Assembly: GCA_018650165.1 (NCBI GenBank)
Contig: JABIGM010000012.1
Location: forward strand, 1-50,565
Direction: 5' to 3'
Origin: Methanobacteriota archaeon
GTDB taxonomy: Archaea > Thermoplasmatota > Poseidoniia > Poseidoniales > Poseidoniaceae
DNA length: 50,565 nt
Below the pieces are notes generated by a model that saw nothing but the letters and a program-made list of their open reading frames with translations, ran no database searches and was not told where the DNA came from. The translations under genes were made by a program, and so were the position numbers. Numbering within the stretch: position 1 is the stretch's first letter; every line of letters begins with the position of its first letter. Shown here piece by piece: positions 33,994 through 41,905 of this stretch.

Positions 33994-34174
33994 CGCATCA
34001 AGAGGGGATGCCCCGTCATAATCAGGGGACTAGGTTCCACCTAAGTGTAAAGATAGGTTATTTATCATCTATATTGCGGGGTTTGTTTTCCGAAATAAAG
34101 TCATTTTGTCGCATCATTTACTTGATGGGTTCAAATAGGTTGAGTAGAGGGCGGGCAAATACGGAGGAGTAATA

Positions 34175-34633
34175 TTGCCCCAAAGCAAAACCCGACATTC
34201 TACAAAGTCCGATAACTCGAAGGCTATTCGCCTATTGACTTGTAGCCAAGTAATGAGTTCGCCTAATGTTCTAGGAAGGGATGCGTCGGTAGCCGACGCC
34301 CTTGACCGAATCACTAGAATGAATTTGGATCACTTATTCATTGTAAATACAGAACGCGTCCCTATTGGGCGGATACATGCTGTTGATGTATTGAAAGTGA
34401 TTGCGAGGAAGACTGTTAACCGTGATATTGCATGGATGCATACGATTCCAGCTCGGCAATTGATTACTCAAAAATCATTTACGATGAAAGAAAATACACC
34501 TCTCCTCAAAGCAGCTGCTTTGATGCTAACACATGATTTGAACCAATTAGCAGTCACTGATAACGAAGGAGCAATTGTTGGAACCGTATCTCCAAGTATT
34601 GTAGCAAGACACTTGCCTCGATACATTCTCTGA
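34175..34633 (+). CDS. Two-CBS-domain protein
   Basis: 152 residues from a TTG start, decided by a strong GGAGGAG 5 bases upstream. Two CBS motifs: SPNVLGRDASVADALDRITR (about 29-48) with HLFIVNTERVPIGRIHAVDV, and SFTMKENTPLLKAAALMLTH (about 101-120) with NQLAVTDNEGAIVGTVSPS. CBS pairs bind adenine nucleotides and regulate partner proteins; this is a stand-alone module, so partner and ligand are open. It lies 35 bases before the next gene on the same strand. Confidence 0.9.
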   Translation: MPQSKTRHSTKSDNSKAIRLLTCSQVMSSPNVLGRDASVADALDRITRMNLDHLFIVNTERVPIGRIHAVDVLKVIARKTVNRDIAWMHTIPARQLITQKSFTMKENTPLLKAAALMLTHDLNQLAVTDNEGAIVGTVSPSIVARHLPRYIL

Positions 34634-34668
34634 GATAATTTCAACAGCAAACCCCGGGTGGGAAAACT

Positions 34669-35463
34669 ATGTCATCCTCTCCAAGGCTGTGGCCCAATCC
34701 CCCAGGGAATTCCCCTTTGCCGCTACCTACGAGGCCAATGCTGTTCTCTAATCGTGAAATAAAGGCGCTTTCCGCCCCCCCAATGCCAGAAAGTGAATCT
34801 ATTGACTTAGAAGGTTTGAAGACATATATTGGTTCACATTCGCTAGAAGATGGCTCCAAGGTTTCTGATGTAATTAATTTGGAAAAGAGAAGGCCGCTAC
34901 TGATTGCTGGTGAACTTGCAAATCCCTACCGTTTATGCGATATTATGGCACCGGAGATGCCGATAATTCCTGTCAGGCTAGAAAATATTTGTAGAACATG
35001 GGCTGATAATTTAGATTCACGGGACGTCGTTCCTGGAATACACCATGTGACTATTGTTCGCTCGCCGGGGTGGTGGGAACGGTCTTTCATTACCTTAGTA
35101 GAGCCTGCTGATATGAAACGGATGGTGCAATGGCTCGATGGTTCCAAACCGAACACTTGGGCTCCAAAAAAACTAGCTGAAGGTATTATTCGTTTAGAAA
35201 ATGATTTGGAATTATCTTCGCCATTATTTGAACAAATTTCATGGGATGGTATCAATGAGGAAGTTGATATTGAAATCCCAGAATCAAATGGTCCATCTCT
35301 TGATTTGTCCACTCTGATTGTACCGATTAACACTCGCACTGGCTGCTATAATAGTCGAGGGCGAGTCAATCGATGTTCTCATTTTGCTCAAACTGAATTC
35401 CATGAGAAGATGTTTCGAAGAGGGTCATCGTTCAAATGGTCGGATATGCTAGATGTCCAGTGA
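34669..35463 (+). CDS. Protein of unknown function
   Basis: 264 residues, not recognised. The first 40 are Pro-rich and probably flexible; the core (50-220) mixes helix and strand with no transmembrane helix or signal peptide. PGWWERSFITLVEPADMKRMVQ and the late segment TGCYNSRGRVNRCSHFAQTEFH (two Cys, two His) stand out, the latter a possible metal site. GGGTGG lies 8 bases before ATG. It sits between a CBS protein and a small winged helix, possibly in one transcript. Codon use looks like its neighbours. Confidence 0.72.
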   Translation: MSSSPRLWPNPPGNSPLPLPTRPMLFSNREIKALSAPPMPESESIDLEGLKTYIGSHSLEDGSKVSDVINLEKRRPLLIAGELANPYRLCDIMAPEMPIIPVRLENICRTWADNLDSRDVVPGIHHVTIVRSPGWWERSFITLVEPADMKRMVQWLDGSKPNTWAPKKLAEGIIRLENDLELSSPLFEQISWDGINEEVDIEIPESNGPSLDLSTLIVPINTRTGCYNSRGRVNRCSHFAQTEFHEKMFRRGSSFKWSDMLDVQ

Positions 35464-35510
35464 GTTAAGTCGGAAATTGTGGGCCCCGGGGCAATCCCGC
35501 TTGCAAAAGA

Positions 35511-35517
35511 TATAGTT
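35511..35517 (+). promoter_or_regulatory. TATA box for the small winged-helix gene
   Basis: TATAGTT preceded by an A-rich BRE-like AAAAGA, 26 bases before ATG 35537. That spacing predicts a leaderless mRNA. A GCCCCGGGGC palindrome (35483-35492) lies just upstream of it. Confidence 0.55.
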
Positions 35518-35536
35518 TGTAACCCTACAATATACC

Positions 35537-35785
35537 ATGAATGGAAACGGTTCGCAAAAGGTTGCACGATTAGAGAGACTGAAAGTAGAGATCATAGAGT
35601 ATGTTTCTGCAAACCCTGGGTGCTCTGCAGCAGATATTGTAGATTATCTATCTAACACGCGCCGAATGCGCAACCACGGCCTTACATCCCGTAAAGTAGG
35701 ATTCTTCATTCCTCGTTATCTAAAGAATCATGTGGGATTCACTCTTGACCGTTCTACGGGTAAGAGAATATACAGGGCTGCATGA
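35537..35785 (+). CDS. Small winged-helix protein
   Basis: 82 residues. The pattern RLKVEIIEYVSANPGCSAAD then IVDYLS, RNHGLTSRKVGFFIPRYLK and a final beta-wing (VGFTLDRSTGKRIYR) fits a compact winged-helix DNA-binding domain. No other domain is present. It resembles small archaeal regulators, but I cannot name the family. It precedes the UDP-sugar genes and may be transcribed with them, since no clear promoter separates them. Confidence 0.72.
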   Translation: MNGNGSQKVARLERLKVEIIEYVSANPGCSAADIVDYLSNTRRMRNHGLTSRKVGFFIPRYLKNHVGFTLDRSTGKRIYRAA

Positions 35786-35819
35786 AAAGGTCAAATCGCT
35801 GCATAGTATGGGGTGGGTG

Positions 35820-36476
35820 ATGAGCGCACCTGTCGCGGAAGTACTCTGGCCGTCATTAGATGAGTCTGTGGGGAGGCAACCTTGTTTCCCTAGTGGCCCG
35901 GTTTGGTCGATTTTACCGACTCTAAAAGGGCAGATGGAAGATATGCTATCTGATGTCGGCTCACTAGAAAGAGAAGGCGTCAGTATTGATTCATCGAAAG
36001 GTCCTGTACATATTGACTCTACAGCTAAGATTGAAACCGGCGTGCATATCATCGGGCCATCCTACATTGGCCCAAATGCAATTATTCGACATGGCGCTTA
36101 CATCAGAGAGTATTCTTGGATTTGTGCAAATTCTCTTGTTGGCCACGCTAGTGAAACCAAGCACAGTGTTCTACTTCCGGGATCTAAAGCGCCTCATTTC
36201 AACTATGTTGGTGATTCGGTTTTGGGTCCAAATGTAAACCTAGGCGCTGGTGTGAAACTCTCTAATTTACGAAATGATGGCAAAGAAGTTCATGTGAAAA
36301 TAAACGGTGAAAGAACGGCTACTGGCCTTAGGAAATTCGGAGCAATTATTGGAGAAAACTCTCAACTTGGTTGTAATGCTGTAACAAACCCAGGAGTAGT
36401 TCTGGGCGCTAGGTGCATGGTATCTCCTAATTCCACAGTTACGGGCATCTACGATTCTGATTCTAAAATAGGGTGA
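35820..36476 (+). CDS. Left-handed beta-helix acyltransferase, GlmU C-terminal-like
   Basis: 218 residues from ATG 35820; ATG 35808 is an alternative. Hexapeptide repeats run from about 60 to 215: IDSTAKIETGVHIIGPSYIG, then VGDSVLGPNVNLGAGVKLSN LR-type region matching the acetyltransferase half of GlmU and archaeal sugar-1-phosphate nucleotidyl/acetyltransferases (KAPHFNYVGDS with the conserved His, NLRNDGK). The nucleotidyltransferase domain is missing. With GlmM 4 bases downstream it probably acetylates glucosamine-1-phosphate in UDP-GlcNAc synthesis. The uridylyl step must come from elsewhere. Confidence 0.83.
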   Translation: MSAPVAEVLWPSLDESVGRQPCFPSGPVWSILPTLKGQMEDMLSDVGSLEREGVSIDSSKGPVHIDSTAKIETGVHIIGPSYIGPNAIIRHGAYIREYSWICANSLVGHASETKHSVLLPGSKAPHFNYVGDSVLGPNVNLGAGVKLSNLRNDGKEVHVKINGERTATGLRKFGAIIGENSQLGCNAVTNPGVVLGARCMVSPNSTVTGIYDSDSKIG

Positions 36477-36480
36477 TACG

Positions 36481-38001
36481 ATGCTGTTTGGCACCGATGG
36501 AATACGTGGAGAAGTTGCAACATCTCCCGTCAATGATGAAGTCGCTATTGCTGATTTATTGGAAAAGCGTTTGATTTCCCCTCGTCTAATGCGATTAATT
36601 GGAGAGGCGTTGGCCAAAACCATAGATTACAATTCTCAGATAATCGTAGGCTGGGATGAACGCCCTGCAAATCCTGAATTGGTTGCATCACTTACAATGG
36701 GCTTGCATCTTGGTGGATGTAGGGTTGTCCACGGAGGTATTTGTGCAACGCCTGCCTTGCATAATGCATTACTCGAAACCGGTTCGGCACTTGGGTGCAT
36801 GATTACGGCAAGTCATAACCCAGTTTCAGATTCCGGAATCAAAGTGTTTGATTCCCATGGTTTCAAAACGAGTCCGGAAAAAGAAAAAATGATTTCTGAA
36901 TTAATTATTCAGTTGGCTGCGGAAGAACGTGAAGTTGACCAAACCCATCAAGAAGAAATGTCACATGCTGATTCTACCTTTGATGCCGATAAGGCGCACC
37001 AAGAACTCCTAGTTGTAAGACTTGCAGAGTATTCCGGAATGTTTTCTCCTCCACGCCAAAATAAGATTATGATTGATTCATCTAAAGGAGCTGCAACAAA
37101 TTGGCTTGATGGAATTTTGGGCCAACACGGAATTACTGCACAAGAGGTTTCTAGCAAAGCCGCTGCACTAAACGAGAATTGTGGTGCTGGAGAATTATCG
37201 CCAAGTGATTCGTGGACTTGGGAAGAGGCAAAACGGGACTCGCATGTACTAATCAATTCGCTTAGCAGAAGACCTAGTGGAGAAATTATTGCGGCTGCAT
37301 TAGATGGCGATGGCGATAGGTGTTTATTGATAGAATCAACTGAAAATGGTTGCCGCGTTATTGATGGTGATGAAATGGCAGACCACATCTTACGCTCAGC
37401 AAAAGGAAATTGGCACTTGGCCGCCAGTATTGAATCCGACCTCGCACTCTCAACTTCCTTAGATAGACTTGAAGCGAAGGTTGAGTATTCTCAGACTGCT
37501 GTTGGAGACAGATGGCTAGCACAGACGCTAAAGAATGATGATAGGCAAGTACTCGGAGTTGAAGATTCAGGTCACCTAGTAATGTCTGCACCACACCCCA
37601 AGGGTGGTCGCTGTCTTGTGGGCGATGGGGTTGCAAGTTTGTTTGCGGTTCTATGTGCAATGGCTTGTGAAGAGAAGTCGGCTCCCTTTGAAAGAGGTTT
37701 CAAACGTAGAATTTCAATTAAAGATACCATAAGATCTCGTTGGACCGGTAGTAATGAATTAGCAGATAGTGTTGAACATATCGCAGTTCTAAAATTAGGT
37801 GAAATGCAGAGAGGCGGTCTTGTTGGTGAAGCTAATTTGATGTTGTTAGAAACCGAGGGCATCTCGATCGGTGTTCGAAATTCTGGTACTCAAGCCAAAA
37901 CCAATGTTTCTTTGAGGCTGGCCCCTGGAATCGATAATACCGTTCCTCTTGAAGCTGTAAAACAGATAGTGGCAAGTTTACAACATTCTCTAATCGATTA
38001 A
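36481..38001 (+). CDS. glmM: Phosphoglucosamine mutase / phosphohexomutase
   Basis: 506 residues. FGTDGIRGEV opens the protein; the phosphoserine loop TASHNP places the active Ser at 111; the metal loop DGDGDR is at 275-280; a sugar-binding region near DSGHL lies at 360-365, and the phosphate-binding loop near the end is RNSGTQAK (usually R-SGTEP). It interconverts hexosamine 6- and 1-phosphates. It is longer than bacterial GlmM (about 445 residues). Phosphomannomutase activity cannot be excluded. GGGTGA from the upstream stop serves as its ribosome site. Its stop overlaps the convergent membrane gene by 4 bases. Confidence 0.9.
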   Translation: MLFGTDGIRGEVATSPVNDEVAIADLLEKRLISPRLMRLIGEALAKTIDYNSQIIVGWDERPANPELVASLTMGLHLGGCRVVHGGICATPALHNALLETGSALGCMITASHNPVSDSGIKVFDSHGFKTSPEKEKMISELIIQLAAEEREVDQTHQEEMSHADSTFDADKAHQELLVVRLAEYSGMFSPPRQNKIMIDSSKGAATNWLDGILGQHGITAQEVSSKAAALNENCGAGELSPSDSWTWEEAKRDSHVLINSLSRRPSGEIIAAALDGDGDRCLLIESTENGCRVIDGDEMADHILRSAKGNWHLAASIESDLALSTSLDRLEAKVEYSQTAVGDRWLAQTLKNDDRQVLGVEDSGHLVMSAPHPKGGRCLVGDGVASLFAVLCAMACEEKSAPFERGFKRRISIKDTIRSRWTGSNELADSVEHIAVLKLGEMQRGGLVGEANLMLLETEGISIGVRNSGTQAKTNVSLRLAPGIDNTVPLEAVKQIVASLQHSLID

Positions 38002-41000
38002 GTATTGGAGATTTCTGATTCATACTTCTGTCCAAGCCAGGTAACCAATCCGAGTAATATTGCGGTTGCTAATAGCATGATTAGAATCATCATTTCTGTA
38101 GCTCCCGCAAGCAATAGAACTCCAGCAATAATCCACGCAATTACAAGGTCTATTGCTCCAATGATTCGCCATGCTCTTCGAAGAGTTATCACTCCAATCA
38201 TCCAAGAAGTTGTAGAAACTGCTAGAACTAATACCATCATCAACACAGTTGTTTGTTCATAATGACCAAACGCTCCTGTTGGAATAAGTAAATGGCCAAT
38301 CCAAAGTCCTGCAGGAGTCCATATCTCTTTGCGGTAGATTACACAAATCACAGCGGATGCCAGTCCGATAATTCCTATTGCAATCATGAACAGTGCGGTG
38401 GTTTCATCGAGTAATTCTATCCAATCCCCTAAGGCGTTCCAACTAATTGGCAAGAACAATGCTAAGCCCACAGGTATCGCCGGTTGCGCCCACTTAATCG
38501 CATTGAAAAGAGCAAGACCACAGGCCAATATCCCTGCAGGGCCGAATGAAATTACAATCACCATTGCCGCCCAAGCAAATCTACCTGCCGCGCCTCTATG
38601 ATCTTCCAAATTTCTTTTTATTCTCTCGGATTCTACCCAATTGAACAGTAGCACTGCGCCGATTAAGAATACTTCCAAGCCCCAAACTGGAACTACCCAT
38701 TTTAGTTCATTACTAAGATTTGGAATAAGTTGGAGTCTGTCTACTCCCATCAGGGTAGTGAGCAACCTAGAAACCAACACTAGCAGAACAATTCCTTCTA
38801 GTGCTGATGGGATTCTGAGGCCTAAATCCTTTCTTCCAACCAATGATATCCCGGCAAGTATTATCAAAGAGCCAAGAAGGACCAATACTTCCCATTGGTC
38901 TACTAATTCCACACTTGAATCTCCTAAGCGTCCTGCTATTTGAATCAAAGTTAAGCCAGCCATCGTTACCGCTATTGGTGATTCAATACCCATGATGTCG
39001 GGGAGCTGGAGATTGACTTGTTCTGCCCTCCAACGTGAAATTCCGATGAACAATACCGAGATGAAAGAAGCCATTGCAATTGCCAATAATGATGACCCTG
39101 AAGTCCAAGAAAAGAATACTCCAATTAGTAAAGTCACTGAAATGAACGAAATTACAATGATTGGTTTGTGGTTAATATCTCCAACAATTAAATCATATTC
39201 TCCCGATGAAGAGCGACGGCGGGAACGTTTCTTTTGCGCTTCGGATAATTGTAATAATTCAGTATCAATCATTCGAATATGTGAGGATTCATCTTGTTGG
39301 GCAGTTATTTCTGCTTTGAGTTCCGCTCTTACAAGGTGCTTCGCGATTCTTTCTTCTCTCTGTGATACTTGGCGCAAGCGTGACCTAATTTCACCTTGGG
39401 CTGCTAGCCACGCTCCTGTGATTACGAAACTCGCACCAGTAAGAGCAATCGTTGGGAAATCCTCGAAACTATTTGCCGCTAAACCCACAGTGACTAATAC
39501 TGCAATACTCGCAATTGCAGACGGTAATAGTCTATCTAATTTCGAGGCACGGGGCAGGTATAACCCACCCAGAGTTGCCATACTTGCAATCCCTGCATAT
39601 CTTAGATTTTCAACGCCGCTCGGTAAATTTTCACTATCTGTTAAAAATGTATTAACTGGTTCATCAAGGCCAATTAGCATCATCATTACAGAAATAAAAC
39701 CAAGTGTTATTGTGATCAATTTTCCAGGCATCAAGGTGTCTGAAGTAATTACCTCGCCCTTTGAAAGGCGTAATGCATTTTCTTCAGACCAACGAACAAT
39801 TAGCACAGATGATATTCCAAGAATAGTCACCCAAAATGCACCAAAACCAAATCTCCACTGAAGAATTAATGCCGCTATGGCCCATGATACAAGGATAGTA
39901 CGGGGGTTGCCTTGGTGCTTGTCAAATCGCATAATCAATGCGTGTGAAAGCAATAGAACCCCCATTATTAGCAATAGGCCATATGAAGGAATTATACCAG
40001 GGTGTGTCAGAAATAGAATTGTACCAAGGACTGTTATGAAACTGATATTCCAGAGCCTCATCATTCCACTATCGCGCATTCGTGCACTCAATTCGGACAG
40101 CCCTGCTAAGCGACCAGCGAGATTTACACCCGTATCTCCTAATTTCAAATTAAGCGGGATTTGGATTGCGATTAGTAACAACATGTAGATTGTTAAATCG
40201 AATTCCGCTATATTGATTGGAATTAAATCGACTGAAATTAGTCTATCTTCAATATTACTTGCGAATAATAGTAACCATATCCATGGGGCAAGAGTTGCAG
40301 TACCTGCCAAGGAAGGTGAATTTCTTTGAATAGCAAGCCATGAAAGGCCAACCCAAACTATTGCTTGGCATACCAGTAAATTGCGCGCCCATGTTGCTTC
40401 TTCCGCGTTTATCAATAAAGTCAGTAATATTACCATTACAATTGAGCCAATCCATAGGACATGGTCGGAAACTGCATGTTGGTGATTCAGTAAAGCGAAT
40501 GTGGTAAGCGAGGCACTGAATACTGCATATACTGCCCAGGGTTCAGAGAATGGCGGTTCGATGATCCCTCTTACCATTAGGATAAGAATTGCTAACAGCA
40601 AGGGTGCTGGCCACAGAGCATAACGTTGTAATCGATTCCAATCCTCGCCCCTAACTACGAGGTAAGAAGGTCCAAATGCTGAAATTAACAATATCAGTTG
40701 AGCGATTGCATATCCTGTTTCTAGGCGGTGTGAAGCAATTGCTAGTAGAGCCCCGAACATTCCTAATCCAACAGAAACTGACCATAGCCCCGGTTTGCCT
40801 AGTCCCATTGCATTGAATGCAGATGAAAACCAATTTTCGGCTTTAGCAAATCTTGTGGCTGTAATTGCATTAATCCCAGTTACTGCGAACATCAATAAGA
40901 ATAGTAACAATTCGTCTTCAAATGGCTTTATCTCTATACCAAATAATATCCAATTATTACTAATTGCATGCAAACCAATCCACAGATATGATACTGCAAT

Positions 41001-41768
41001 TCCTAGCGAGGCGAGGTTACCAGACTTGCGCAGATATGCGAGAGCATGCAGCAATAACGTTCCCAAACCAATCATAGCAGCTACGCCTTCTTGGCCATAA
41101 GGGCCTCCTGCTGCAGAACCTATTGCAAGTAATACCAGTGTTGCCTGGGCAGCAATAGCGTCTTCATTGTGGTGTTGAGCTATGAAAATATTTACAGTAA
41201 CCAATCCCAATAATCCAACACCTAATTCGGTCTGAGTTATCCAGTCCCACGAGTACATTGAAATTGCCAAACCATACAATAGTTTCATGGAAATAATTAC
41301 CCATGTTACTCCAAGAATATGCATACTGTTCTTTGGAATCCAAACCTCCCCTAGCCAAATTCCAAAGCCTGCCATTGCAAGTAGACCAATCGCTGAAAGA
41401 GTAGGTCCGAGGGTTGTACCGACTATTGCACCGATTGCAGACCAAACCACAATCATTGAGATCATTAATCCAAAGTGAATTCTTTTTTCTCCTTCGATAG
41501 CGTATTCGGTTACGCTATCAATTTCTGGCGGTTCATCCACAGTCCCATCCCGATTTATTCTGCTAGGGGCATCTCCGCGAGTAAATATTTCAGCTATCTC
41601 GCCAATCGCAATATCAACTTCTTCTTTGGAGTTATCTTCGATTTCTAAATTTTCAACTGGAACATCTGTTTTAGGTTCTGAATCGATTAAGAAACTCCCC
41701 AAGTCCACTCCAGAACCCTTCTGGAATTTGCGCTTGGAGATGATTTCATCCTCGGACTCCTTCACCAT
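37998..41768 (-). CDS. Very large polytopic membrane protein of unknown function
   Basis: 1256 residues from ATG 41768, with GGGTGAGGG just upstream; the in-frame GTG 41780 lies within that ribosome site. The first 105 residues are acidic and soluble (SEDEIISKRKFQKGSG, later EIFTRGDAPSR). About 30 or more hydrophobic helices follow, interrupted by one long charged cytosolic stretch at about 785-870 that contains RLRQVSQREERIAKHLVRAE and the basic EAQKKRSRRRSSSGEYDLIV. No transporter signature, P-loop or catalytic motif was seen. The helix count and central coiled segment suggest two membrane halves joined by a linker. Function unknown. Confidence 0.82.
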   Translation of the reverse strand: MVKESEDEIISKRKFQKGSGVDLGSFLIDSEPKTDVPVENLEIEDNSKEEVDIAIGEIAEIFTRGDAPSRINRDGTVDEPPEIDSVTEYAIEGEKRIHFGLMISMIVVWSAIGAIVGTTLGPTLSAIGLLAMAGFGIWLGEVWIPKNSMHILGVTWVIISMKLLYGLAISMYSWDWITQTELGVGLLGLVTVNIFIAQHHNEDAIAAQATLVLLAIGSAAGGPYGQEGVAAMIGLGTLLLHALAYLRKSGNLASLGIAVSYLWIGLHAISNNWILFGIEIKPFEDELLLFLLMFAVTGINAITATRFAKAENWFSSAFNAMGLGKPGLWSVSVGLGMFGALLAIASHRLETGYAIAQLILLISAFGPSYLVVRGEDWNRLQRYALWPAPLLLAILILMVRGIIEPPFSEPWAVYAVFSASLTTFALLNHQHAVSDHVLWIGSIVMVILLTLLINAEEATWARNLLVCQAIVWVGLSWLAIQRNSPSLAGTATLAPWIWLLLFASNIEDRLISVDLIPINIAEFDLTIYMLLLIAIQIPLNLKLGDTGVNLAGRLAGLSELSARMRDSGMMRLWNISFITVLGTILFLTHPGIIPSYGLLLIMGVLLLSHALIMRFDKHQGNPRTILVSWAIAALILQWRFGFGAFWVTILGISSVLIVRWSEENALRLSKGEVITSDTLMPGKLITITLGFISVMMMLIGLDEPVNTFLTDSENLPSGVENLRYAGIASMATLGGLYLPRASKLDRLLPSAIASIAVLVTVGLAANSFEDFPTIALTGASFVITGAWLAAQGEIRSRLRQVSQREERIAKHLVRAELKAEITAQQDESSHIRMIDTELLQLSEAQKKRSRRRSSSGEYDLIVGDINHKPIIVISFISVTLLIGVFFSWTSGSSLLAIAMASFISVLFIGISRWRAEQVNLQLPDIMGIESPIAVTMAGLTLIQIAGRLGDSSVELVDQWEVLVLLGSLIILAGISLVGRKDLGLRIPSALEGIVLLVLVSRLLTTLMGVDRLQLIPNLSNELKWVVPVWGLEVFLIGAVLLFNWVESERIKRNLEDHRGAAGRFAWAAMVIVISFGPAGILACGLALFNAIKWAQPAIPVGLALFLPISWNALGDWIELLDETTALFMIAIGIIGLASAVICVIYRKEIWTPAGLWIGHLLIPTGAFGHYEQTTVLMMVLVLAVSTTSWMIGVITLRRAWRIIGAIDLVIAWIIAGVLLLAGATEMMILIMLLATAILLGLVTWLGQKYESEISNT

Positions 41769-41865
41769 ACAAACCCTCACCCTTCGATAATGGCTTTCAA
41801 TATCTCCCCTCGCCGACCTGTAATTCGGTTAATTGGGGTGTTGAGAGGATACTTTCACACCGCAA

Positions 41866-41905
41866 GGGACAAAGAGGTCCCGCGGGTCGCCGTTGCATGG
41901 CGACC
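41866..41905 (+). promoter_or_regulatory. Two hairpins at the pckA start codon
   Basis: GGGAC-AAAGAG-GTCCC (41866-41881) is followed by GGTCGCC (41885-41891), a 7-base loop, and GGCGACC (41899-41905), a perfect 7-bp stem. The pckA ATG (41897-41899) lies across the loop and stem of the second hairpin. No ribosome binding site is seen close to the ATG. Translation may require this hairpin to open. Confidence 0.5.

Noticed and set aside
34125..34145. GGGTTCAAATAGG as a tRNA T-loop
   Set aside because: The stem partner is missing and no cloverleaf can be drawn around it.
38992..39861. 289-residue open frame on the plus strand inside the large membrane protein
   Set aside because: Antisense of hydrophobic codons; the opposite strand has continuous membrane-helix coding, and this frame has no promoter or recognisable domain.
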